From: Bryobacteraceae bacterium
GTDB lineage: Bacteria > Acidobacteriota > Terriglobia > Bryobacterales > Bryobacteraceae
Direction of reading: 5' to 3'
Assembly (NCBI GenBank): GCA_023384675.1
Contig: JAHDVK010000015.1
Span: forward strand, 78,303-142,302
DNA: 64,000 bases
The notes below the pieces were generated by a model. The model had not been told where the DNA came from and made no database searches. It worked only from the letters and a program-made list of their open reading frames with translations. The position numbers and the translations under genes are program-made. Below, piece by piece: positions 1 to 8,234 of this stretch; position 1 is the stretch's first letter, and each line of letters begins with the position of its first letter.

Positions 1-2
1 TG

Positions 3-656
3 ATGCGGATCCCCGGCGAGGGATTCACGGATGAGGTGTGCATTGCCGGGGAATCGCCGGTTCCGGAGGAGCTGTGCGGCGTGCGAGTCCGAATGGGCGA
101 CCGGTATGCGCCGGTTCTGTGGGCGACTCCCACGGAGATCATGGCGCAGGCTCCGTGGGAGACGCCTGTGGATCAGACGCTCACCCTGTCGGTTGAGGCG
201 GGCAATGTCTCGCCGTTCGAAGCGAACCTTGATCGCGCATTCGAACCCTGGCACATGGGGCGGGGAGGATATTTTGTCGCAGGCTGGTTCGGACAGGACC
301 GGCCCTATCACCTGGCGCGCCATGCCGATTCGGGCCGATGGGTGACGCCCGAAGAGCCCACCGCGCCGGGCGGCCTGGTTCATGTCTATGGGTACGGCCT
401 TGGCGAGGTCGTTGTGCCGCAGCAAACCGGGGTTCCAGCTCCGGTGAATCCGCTGGTTCCCCTTCGCGAGCCTCCGCGCTGTGTGGGAACTTCGTCGGGT
501 ATCCGGCAGGAGCAATTGGAGGTGCTGTTCGCGGGCTTGGAGCCGGATCAGATTGGAATGTACCGGCTCACGGTTCGCGTGCCAGCATCCGCCATGGGAC
601 CGGAACTCCAGATGGCTTGCGGAGTGGGGCCGGTCGCATTGCCGCTGCGGCAGTAG
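3..656 (+). CDS. C-terminal part of a secreted protein with a TIGR03437-type domain (5' end outside window)
   Basis: The reading frame is open from the window edge, so this is only the 3' part of a gene; the ATG at position 3 need not be the start. The 217 visible residues match the plan of the Solibacter 'uncharacterized C-terminal domain' TIGR03437: a short beta-rich segment with 'APVLWATPTEIMAQAPWE', then 'GGLVHVYGYGLGEV', and a closing 'AGLEPDQIGMYRLTVRVP'. In this family the domain sits at the C-terminus of large exported proteins of unknown function in Acidobacteriota. No catalytic motif is visible. It is mainly useful as a taxonomic marker. The gene ends with TAG and is followed by a convergent hicBA remnant. 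Confidence 0.8.
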   Translation: MRIPGEGFTDEVCIAGESPVPEELCGVRVRMGDRYAPVLWATPTEIMAQAPWETPVDQTLTLSVEAGNVSPFEANLDRAFEPWHMGRGGYFVAGWFGQDRPYHLARHADSGRWVTPEEPTAPGGLVHVYGYGLGEVVVPQQTGVPAPVNPLVPLREPPRCVGTSSGIRQEQLEVLFAGLEPDQIGMYRLTVRVPASAMGPELQMACGVGPVALPLRQ

Positions 657-671
657 CTCGCGCCCCCCCCT

Positions 672-847
672 TTAACTCTGCAATTTCTTTGGAATCAGCT
701 TCGCCAGCCGTTCATTGATCGCTCGATGGCGCGGAACAGGTTGGGCCGAGCCGGTGTTGGGATTGGTGTACCAGGTGTGGCTTCCCCGTGCCGCACCAAA
801 ACACAGCCCGCCTGTAACAGCTTCCCGACCAGTTCCTGCCGCTTCAC
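672..847 (-). pseudogene. hicA: hicA toxin gene, frameshifted
   Basis: The GTG start at 847 overlaps the hicB stop (GTGA). The first about 21 codons read VKRQELVGKLLQAGCVLVRHG, the usual start of a HicA mRNA-interferase fold. The frame then goes wrong: the expected continuation (GSHTWYTNP...PVPRHRAINERLAKLIPK) is present in the neighbouring frame down to a TAA at 672. Restoring one base in the G-run that reads CCCC on the plus strand at 784-787 would rejoin the halves, with the catalytic histidine region intact. In the frame as written the toxin would end early at a TGA. It is therefore probably inactive, unless the run is phase-variable or a sequencing error. Confidence 0.7.
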
Positions 848-1035
848 GGCAGTGCCAATTCCGCGCTCTTACGAATCCCGGGAATCTCGCCACTTGTCAG
901 ATCCGCGAAAAGGTCCTTCAGATGCGCCTGGAGGTCTTCCAGAGTCTCGCCCTCAGTCACGTAGTCCGGATACTCCTCGAAGTAGCCCAGCCAGTGCTCG
1001 CCGTCCTGCCAGTAGATATAGCGGGCAACGCTCAT
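844..1035 (-). CDS. hicB: HicB-family antitoxin, short form
   Basis: The product is a 63-residue protein that starts MSVARYIYWQDGEHWLGYFE and contains 'YPDYVTEGETLEDLQAHLKDLFADL', the typical partial RNase-H-like fold of short HicB antitoxins. HicB proteins bind and neutralise HicA and often autoregulate the pair; this short form lacks an obvious C-terminal DNA-binding domain. It is the upstream gene of the pair and overlaps the hicA start by four bases. Because the partner hicA is frameshifted, this may be an antitoxin that has lost its toxin. Confidence 0.8.
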   Translation of the reverse strand: MSVARYIYWQDGEHWLGYFEEYPDYVTEGETLEDLQAHLKDLFADLTSGEIPGIRKSAELALP

Positions 1036-1067
1036 GCCCTTAGAATTTAGAATACTGCGAGCGCGGC

Positions 1068-1112
1068 TTAGCTCGCCCGCTCCACAAAATGGAACACTTC
1101 GGGGTGAATGCT
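1068..1112 (-). pseudogene. 3'-terminal remnant of an msrB-like gene
   Basis: Fifteen minus-strand codons read SIHPEVFHFVERAS plus a stop. They correspond to the last residues of the intact msrB at 4523-5053 (INSEVLHFVERAS). At DNA level, 1065-1111 matches the msrB tail in about 41 of 47 positions. Nothing upstream in this frame resembles MsrB, because the HAMP-like gene ends at 1111. The remnant and the true msrB tail therefore form a short direct repeat around the potassium-uptake operon. Confidence 0.6.
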
Positions 1113-1785
1113 AGGGGCCAGACAGTGGCGGCTGCGGCTTGTACCTCTCGTCCAGCAGCGCATTGAGCGCTTCCGTGGCTTGCCTGACTTCGACGGCGGC
1201 GGCGACGCTCCGGCACCGGCGGAACCGGTCGCCGCGCCGGGCCGCGTTCAATACCGAATGGATTTCCAGGACCGGCTCCAGGATCCGGCGGCGCAACAGA
1301 ACGATGACCACGAGGCTCAAGCCGAACGTCGAGCCGCCGATGAAGACCGCGGCCCAGGCCCCCGCAGTGCCCAGCCTGCGCGCTTCGAAGTCCACTTTGG
1401 TCATCGCCTGACGATTTGCGGCGATCAGCCTCCGCAGGCCGTCCAGGACCGCGGCGCGCGCAGCGCTGTCGCCGGCGCCCGCCGCCGGCAGGTGAGTCTG
1501 GATCTGATTCAGCAGGGGGATCTCTTCGGCTTCGGTGATGTTCGCCCGCGCTCGCTCCAGCGCTTCCGAGACACGTTTCTGGGCCTCGGGCGGCAATTCC
1601 GCCGGAGCGGCTGCGAACTCGGCCAGGATCTCTTCCGCCGCGTCGATCGACAGAACGTTCTCTTCCAGAATCCGCTCGATGGCCGGACCCATTCGGGCGA
1701 ACAAGCCGATGGCGCCGAAGGCCAGCAGGAGATTCAGCGACGCGAGCAGCAGCGTATAGAACAGGAGTTCGGTCCGCAATCTCAT
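1111..1785 (-). CDS. Two-helix membrane protein with a periplasmic domain and HAMP-like linker
   Basis: This 224-residue protein has a transmembrane helix at about 7-29, a helical extracytoplasmic segment of about 110 residues, and a second helix at about 143-165. A HAMP-like stretch (LLRRRILEPVLEIHSVLNAARRGD) and a short cytoplasmic tail follow. The layout is that of the input half of a sensor kinase or chemoreceptor, but no kinase, cyclase or signalling domain follows before the stop. It overlaps the start of the ktrA-like gene by four bases, so it is translated last in the potassium operon and could be an accessory sensor for it. The C-terminus runs into the msrB remnant, so it may be truncated. 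The function is not known. Confidence 0.6.
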   Translation of the reverse strand: MRLRTELLFYTLLLASLNLLLAFGAIGLFARMGPAIERILEENVLSIDAAEEILAEFAAAPAELPPEAQKRVSEALERARANITEAEEIPLLNQIQTHLPAAGAGDSAARAAVLDGLRRLIAANRQAMTKVDFEARRLGTAGAWAAVFIGGSTFGLSLVVIVLLRRRILEPVLEIHSVLNAARRGDRFRRCRSVAAAVEVRQATEALNALLDERYKPQPPLSGP

Positions 1786-2450
1786 TTTTTTTCGCTCCGC
1801 TCCAGCATTCGGGAAACCGCGCCCTCGCCGGAGACCACTACCAGCACGTCGTCCGGCTCCAGCGGCGTGGTGGCGTCGGGCAGCGCAATCGAATCCGATC
1901 CCGCGTGGCGGATCGCCACCACGGTGACGCCAAACCGCCGGGGCAGCTGCAACTGGCCCAGCGCCTGGCCGACGAATATGGCGGGGGCCTCGAATTCAGT
2001 GATTCTCACCCCTTCCCCCAAGGCCATTTCGCCCCGGATATTCTCGTGCATCAACTGATTCGCAAACCGCTCGCCGAAGTCGCGTTCGGGGTTGATGATG
2101 ACATGGGCGCCGACCAGGGTGAGAATGCGGGCGTGCAGATCGTCGTTGGCGCGCGCAATCAAGCGGCGGGATCCCATCTGACGCAGCAGCGCGGTGCAGA
2201 TAATGGAGGCTTCGCGCGCCTCGTCTCCGATCGCGCAGACACAGAAGTCGCGGCTTTCCGGCGATGTCCGGGCGAGCGCCTCCTGGTCCGTCGCGTCAAA
2301 GCAGAGGGCCTCGGCCGCAAAGGCCGCCGCCGCGCGGACCCGCTCCTCACGGGTGTCCACCGCGAGTACCTCCACGCCCCGTTCGGCCAGCGCGCGCGCC
2401 ACCGACATGCCGAACTGTCCCAGTCCGATAATGATTGCCTGCCTCTGCAT
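1782..2450 (-). CDS. ktrA: KtrA/TrkA-type potassium channel regulatory subunit
   Basis: The 222-residue cytoplasmic protein matches the length of KtrA. Residues 1-135 form an RCK_N Rossmann domain with the nucleotide-binding motif GLGQFGMSVARAL and the acidic VDTREERV strand end. Residues about 140-215 form an RCK_C domain. KtrA/TrkA rings bind ATP/ADP or NAD(H) and gate a KtrB/TrkH translocation pore in the inner membrane. The ktrB-like gene lies 18 bases upstream in the same direction, which supports a two-component uptake system. The HAMP-like gene overlaps its 3' end by four bases. Confidence 0.9.
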   Translation of the reverse strand: MQRQAIIIGLGQFGMSVARALAERGVEVLAVDTREERVRAAAAFAAEALCFDATDQEALARTSPESRDFCVCAIGDEAREASIICTALLRQMGSRRLIARANDDLHARILTLVGAHVIINPERDFGERFANQLMHENIRGEMALGEGVRITEFEAPAIFVGQALGQLQLPRRFGVTVVAIRHAGSDSIALPDATTPLEPDDVLVVVSGEGAVSRMLERSEKK

Positions 2451-2468
2451 TCTCGAAGTCCTCCCGGC

Positions 2469-4463
2469 CTAGCCCACGTCGATCTCTTCCTCGGGCCGCG
2501 ATACGGCCGCGGCCGCGCTCCGCTGGCTCATAAACATGAGCAGCGAAAGTCCCCCAACCCTTCCGGTGAACATGCTGGCCAGGATGATTACTTTGCCGAT
2601 CTCATCCAATTCTGCCGTCGCGCCGATGGAAAGCCCAACGGTTCCGAGCGCCGAAACCACCTCGAACAACGCTTCGAGCCCGCCGAGCGGCTGGGTGAGC
2701 TGAAGCGCGGTGACGGCGGCGATTGCGGTTGCGGCCGCGAGCAGGGTAACCGCGCTTGCGCGATGCCTCGTCCGTTCGCCGACGTAACGGTCAAACGCCT
2801 CGGCGCGCGCCGATCCTCTCACCACATTCGACACGGAAAGCAAAAGGACCGCGGCGGTGGTGGTTTTGATGCCGCCCGCGGTCCCGCCCGGGCCCCCGCC
2901 GATAAACATCCAGAGCATCGCGAGGGTCAGCGTGGCGGGTTGCAGGACCGCGAAATCCAGCGAATTGAACCCCGCCGTCCGCAGTGTTACCGACTGAAAC
3001 CAGGCGTTATGCAGCCGGTCGGTCCATGCCAATCCAGCCAGAGCATGGTTCCACTCGAACGCGAGCATGAACAGAAACCCGCCAAGCAACAAAACCAGAG
3101 CCGCCATCAGGCCCATTCGTGCTTGCACTGGAACCGGAGGGCCGCCACGACGCGCCAGAAGTGGCAAAGCATAGATCGTCAGTGGCGATAATCCTCCGGC
3201 AATGATGAGCAGCGCGACCACATGCAGCACGATGGGGTCCTGTTGATAGGGGATCAGGTTCTGCGTTTGCAGTGCAAAGCCCGCATTACAGAACGCCGAA
3301 ACCGCCGTAAAGATTGAGCGCCACGCCGCTTCCCCCCAACTGTCGCCGTGCGCGAGAAACCGGGGCATCAGAAGCGCCGCTCCGGCCGCCTCCGCGACAA
3401 TCGTCAGTTCCAGGATCTTGCGCGCCGACCGCGCCAGTTGACCCCGGTCCCGGGGGTTGATCAGGCTTGCGGCCGCGCCCTCCTGCTTGAGGCTCATTCT
3501 CCGGCCAAGCACGCGGAGTACAGCCGTGGCGAAGGTCATGATCCCGAGCCCGCCCACTTGAATCAGCAGGAGGATCATCGCCTGGCCGAACGGGCTGAAA
3601 TCGTGAGGCGTATCGAGAACGATCAGCCCGGTGACGCAGACCGCGCTGACCGCGGTGAAAGCTGCGTCGAGCAGACCGATCCCCGAAGATCCGGACGAAC
3701 TCGCCGGCAGCGCCAGCAGTACGGTTCCGGAGAGACATAGCAGCAGGAACGTGCCCACGAGCAGGCGTTCAGGGTGTCCGAGCAACGGTTCCCACCAGGC
3801 AATGTGCTCGATACCGCCACGCCGCTCCCGGGGCAGGACCGCCAGCGCCGTCGCCGCATAGAGAATCCCGGCGCTGGCCGCCGGCCAAAGGGTGCTCGCC
3901 GGAAGGAAGGCCAGTCCCACGGATGCCGCCGCGGCAACGAAAAGTGCCGCGGACCGCCGCGGCTGCTGCCGGCGGTTCCGCCAGGCCCAGTCGAGACCCA
4001 TGGCGATCGCGATCAGGAACGCCGAGGCGATCGCCAGCGCTTCCCTCGGGGTATGAAGGGGCTGGATCAGCGTCGCCGCCAACCAGGAGAAAAGCGCAGC
4101 CATCGCCGCGCCAAGCGCCCGTGCGGGAACTAGAGGAAGGCGTTCCGCCGGACGCCCCAGAACATCCCACAGCGCGCCCAGCGAACTCAACAGGATCAAC
4201 AGGGCCGCAAGCGCAAGCGCGGGGCTTGCCAGCAGGGTCTGCCCCGCCGTGCCAAACAAGCCGAGAATGCCCAGCGTGGCCAGCGCCCGGCCAGGCTTCG
4301 GCTTCTCCACAATGAGAAGTCCGGCGCTGAATAGACAGATGGAAGGCAGGGCCGCCGCTGCCGCCGCCTCGGCCGGAACGACCGCGAAGGGCGCGGCGGC
4401 CAAGGCCAGCAAGGCGCCGCTCGCCTTAGCGAATGGGCGGACAGAAGCTGGAGCGACGGGCAT
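2469..4463 (-). CDS. ktrB: KtrB/TrkH-type potassium uptake membrane subunit with N-terminal extension
   Basis: This 664-residue polytopic protein carries the potassium translocation pore. The C-terminal about 430 residues show the four pore-loop repeats of the TrkH/KtrB superfamily, visible as TAVSAVCVTGL, TAVSAFCNAGF, VTLRTAGFNS and VSALGTVGLS. Each repeat keeps the selectivity-filter glycine. The first about 230 residues add roughly six or seven hydrophobic segments that normal KtrB (about 450 residues) lacks. ktrA follows 18 bases downstream. The start chosen is the first ATG of the open frame, and the start region is hydrophobic and plausible. The role of the extra membrane domain is unknown. 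Confidence 0.88.
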   Translation of the reverse strand: MPVAPASVRPFAKASGALLALAAAPFAVVPAEAAAAAALPSICLFSAGLLIVEKPKPGRALATLGILGLFGTAGQTLLASPALALAALLILLSSLGALWDVLGRPAERLPLVPARALGAAMAALFSWLAATLIQPLHTPREALAIASAFLIAIAMGLDWAWRNRRQQPRRSAALFVAAAASVGLAFLPASTLWPAASAGILYAATALAVLPRERRGGIEHIAWWEPLLGHPERLLVGTFLLLCLSGTVLLALPASSSGSSGIGLLDAAFTAVSAVCVTGLIVLDTPHDFSPFGQAMILLLIQVGGLGIMTFATAVLRVLGRRMSLKQEGAAASLINPRDRGQLARSARKILELTIVAEAAGAALLMPRFLAHGDSWGEAAWRSIFTAVSAFCNAGFALQTQNLIPYQQDPIVLHVVALLIIAGGLSPLTIYALPLLARRGGPPVPVQARMGLMAALVLLLGGFLFMLAFEWNHALAGLAWTDRLHNAWFQSVTLRTAGFNSLDFAVLQPATLTLAMLWMFIGGGPGGTAGGIKTTTAAVLLLSVSNVVRGSARAEAFDRYVGERTRHRASAVTLLAAATAIAAVTALQLTQPLGGLEALFEVVSALGTVGLSIGATAELDEIGKVIILASMFTGRVGGLSLLMFMSQRSAAAAVSRPEEEIDVG

Positions 4464-4522
4464 ACAGCGATGGGTCAGGGCGTCGCGCCCAGCCCATCGA
4501 TCATTCTGACATAAAGGGTGGC

Positions 4523-5053
4523 TTAGCTCGCCCGCTCTACAAAATGCAGTACTTCGGAGTTAATGCAGTAGCGCCGGCCCGTGGGGCGCGGGCCGTCGTC
4601 GAAGACGTGGCCGAGGTGGGCGTCGCAACGGGCGCAAAGCACCTCGGTGCGGACCATGCCGAGCGAAAGGTCCGTTTTCTCCGCCACGTTCTTGGGATGC
4701 ATCGGCTTGAACCAGCTGGCCCAGCCGCTCTTCGATTCGTACTTGTGCTGGGAGTCGAACAGCGGCGTCCAGCAGCAGAGACACTTGAAGATGCCGTCGC
4801 CCTTGAAGCCGTCGAAGCGGCCGCAGAAGGCGGGTTCCGTGCCGTGGTTGCGCGCGATGCGGTACTGCTCGGGGGTGAGCTGCGCGCGCCATTCCTCGTC
4901 GGTTTTTACCACTTTTTCCACTTTTTGAACGCCGGTCATCCGGCCTGCGTCGTCGAAAAATGCGATATCGACCATCTTTACCTTCTTCCCGTTTTTCTGA
5001 GCGAAGACCGCGGCGGCGGTCAGAGGCAGGGCTAACAGAGAGCGGCGGTTCAT
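4523..5053 (-). CDS. msrB: Peptide-methionine (R)-S-oxide reductase, exported
   Basis: MsrB reduces the R epimer of methionine sulfoxide in proteins. The 176-residue product has an N-terminal export signal (MNRRSLLALPLTAAAVFAQ). It then shows the MsrB fold with zinc-site cysteines at C91-C94 (CLCC) and C140/C143 (CARCDAHLGHVFDDGP), and the catalytic cysteine C163 in RRYCINSEVLHF. It lies two bases downstream of msrA on the same strand, so the two periplasmic reductases repair both epimers together. Its last 15 codons are echoed at 1068-1112. Confidence 0.95.
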   Translation of the reverse strand: MNRRSLLALPLTAAAVFAQKNGKKVKMVDIAFFDDAGRMTGVQKVEKVVKTDEEWRAQLTPEQYRIARNHGTEPAFCGRFDGFKGDGIFKCLCCWTPLFDSQHKYESKSGWASWFKPMHPKNVAEKTDLSLGMVRTEVLCARCDAHLGHVFDDGPRPTGRRYCINSEVLHFVERAS

Positions 5054-5055
5054 GG

Positions 5056-5697
5056 TTACTTTTTCCTCACAAGGCGCGGGCAGGCCTTTTTCAGCTTGTC
5101 CACTTTGGGCAAAGCGTTCACCCGCACGTAGGGGTTGAAGGGATTCTGGTTCACGTAATCCTGGTGATAACCTTCGGCGGGGTAAAACGCCTTCAACTGG
5201 CTCACTTCGGTCACGATCTTCTTCTTGAATGCCTGGGCTCCGGTCAACTGCCGGATGTAGGCTTCGGCGATCTGCTTCTGTTCCTCGTTTGCATAAAAGA
5301 TCACCGACCGGTAGTGAGTGCCCACGTCGGGGCCTTGCCGGTTCAACTGCGTGGGGTCGTGGGCGACCTCGAAGAAGACCCGGAGCAGTTCGCCGTAGGT
5401 CACCTTTTTAGGGTCGTAGGTGACCTCGATGACCTCCGCGTGGCCAGTGTCGCCGCCGGACACAGCACGGTAGTTGGCGGTCTGCTTCGAGCCGCCGGAG
5501 TAGCCGGAGACGACCTTGGTGACGCCCTCCACGTGCTGGTACACCACCTCCGTACACCAGAAACAGCCGCCGCCGAGCACGGCCTTTTGCAGTCCGGTGG
5601 CGGGCTTTTGATCCAAGGCCGGATCAGGGAAACCCGCGCCCGTCGCGGCGCACGCCGCAAGGAGCGAAAGCAGGGCGAACAGGAAGAGGCGTTGCAT
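5056..5697 (-). CDS. msrA: Peptide-methionine (S)-S-oxide reductase, probable lipoprotein
   Basis: MsrA reduces the S epimer of methionine sulfoxide. The 213-residue protein begins with a signal peptide ending in a lipobox (LLAAC, C16), so it is probably membrane-anchored outside the cytoplasm. The catalytic motif GCFWC is at 44-48 and the conserved GHAEVIEVTYDP and EGYHQDY segments follow. It is the first gene of an msrA-msrB pair with a two-base gap. Secretion of both enzymes suggests protection of envelope proteins from oxidants. Confidence 0.95.
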   Translation of the reverse strand: MQRLFLFALLSLLAACAATGAGFPDPALDQKPATGLQKAVLGGGCFWCTEVVYQHVEGVTKVVSGYSGGSKQTANYRAVSGGDTGHAEVIEVTYDPKKVTYGELLRVFFEVAHDPTQLNRQGPDVGTHYRSVIFYANEEQKQIAEAYIRQLTGAQAFKKKIVTEVSQLKAFYPAEGYHQDYVNQNPFNPYVRVNALPKVDKLKKACPRLVRKK

Positions 5698-5758
5698 ATC
5701 TGTACCTGTACTGATTCGCGCGGAAGCCCGCGAGTTGCAGGAGTGATGCGGCCGACGG

Positions 5759-7078
<1,320 letters not shown>

Positions 7079-7109
7079 GAGTCCACCTCCTGGATGGGGC
7101 TACTTCCTA

Positions 7110-8234
7110 TTATGCGCGGGCAAGCTGGCCCAGCACGACGGCGCGTTTCGCGCCCGTTGCCGAGGGCAGATTGCCGGGACGGCCGTGCCAGGTTTCGTGC
7201 GCCAGGATGGCGAAGGCGATGGCCTCCTTCGCGTCGGGGTCGAGGCCGAGTTCCGCGCTCGAAAAGACATCGCAGTCGGGCATTTCGGCGGCGAGCGCCT
7301 TCATCAGCGCGGGATTGTGGACGCCGCCGCCGGCGACGATCACCTCGGGCTCGGTCTCTTCGGCGGCGCCGAACTCATAGATAGCATTGGCGATCGTGGC
7401 GGCGGTGAGCAGCGTGGCGGTGGCGGCGGCAGCTTCGTGCGAGAGGCCTGCGGCGTAGAAACGATCGGCAAAAAGGGCGCCAAATTGCTCTCTTCCGCAG
7501 CTTTTTGGCGGCTTTTTTGCATAAAAATCGTCTTCCAGCAGCGTTTCGAGAAGATCGAGATGGACTTCGCCGCGCTGCGCGAGCGCGCCGTCGCGGTCAA
7601 AGCGCCCGCCGGTGGCGCGGGCCGCGATCTGATCGATCACCATGTTGCCGGGGCCGGTGTCGAACGCCAAGACCTGCTCGGGCGCGGCATCGCGGGGAAT
7701 CAAAGTGACGTTGGCGATGCCGCCGATATTCAAGGCCACGCGGGCGCGCTCCTTCGACCGGAACAGCAGGTAATCCACGAACGGCACGAGCGGCGCGCCC
7801 TGCCCGCCGGCGGCCATGTCGCGCGGGCGGAAGTTGCTGACCACGGCGATGCCGGTGCGCTCGGCCAGCACGGCGCCATCGCCGATCTGGAGCGTGCAGG
7901 CGAGCTTGCGGCCGAGGTACTCCGCGGGAGCGCCCTCGTGATAGATCGTCTGGCCGTGGCAGCCGATCAACTCGACCGACGCGGGCTTCTCGCCCGCCTG
8001 TTTGCAGGCCTCGAAGAGGGCTTCGGCGTAGAGTTCGGGCAGCAGGAAGTTGAGCCGGGCGATTTCGCGCGTGTGGGTGCCGCAATTCGAGACCGCGAGC
8101 AGCGCGGCGCGCACGTCCTCCGGGTATGGCGCCGTGGTGAAGCCGACGGTGTCGAAGCCGTCGCCGTCGATGTCGATGATGGCGACGTCGATGCCGTCGA
8201 GCGAGGTGCCGCTCATGATGCCTGCCACTCTCAT
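7110..8234 (-). CDS. anmK: Anhydro-N-acetylmuramic acid kinase
   Basis: AnmK converts 1,6-anhydro-MurNAc released during wall turnover to MurNAc 6-phosphate. The 374-residue length is normal. The N-terminus has the ATP-binding motif MSGTSLDGIDVAI. Further motifs are IGCHGQTIYH, the catalytic loop NIGGIANVT and the DTGPGNMVID segment. The start codon overlaps the mutS stop (ATGA), so translation is probably coupled to mutS although the functions are unrelated. Confidence 0.95.
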   Translation of the reverse strand: MRVAGIMSGTSLDGIDVAIIDIDGDGFDTVGFTTAPYPEDVRAALLAVSNCGTHTREIARLNFLLPELYAEALFEACKQAGEKPASVELIGCHGQTIYHEGAPAEYLGRKLACTLQIGDGAVLAERTGIAVVSNFRPRDMAAGGQGAPLVPFVDYLLFRSKERARVALNIGGIANVTLIPRDAAPEQVLAFDTGPGNMVIDQIAARATGGRFDRDGALAQRGEVHLDLLETLLEDDFYAKKPPKSCGREQFGALFADRFYAAGLSHEAAAATATLLTAATIANAIYEFGAAEETEPEVIVAGGGVHNPALMKALAAEMPDCDVFSSAELGLDPDAKEAIAFAILAHETWHGRPGNLPSATGAKRAVVLGQLARA

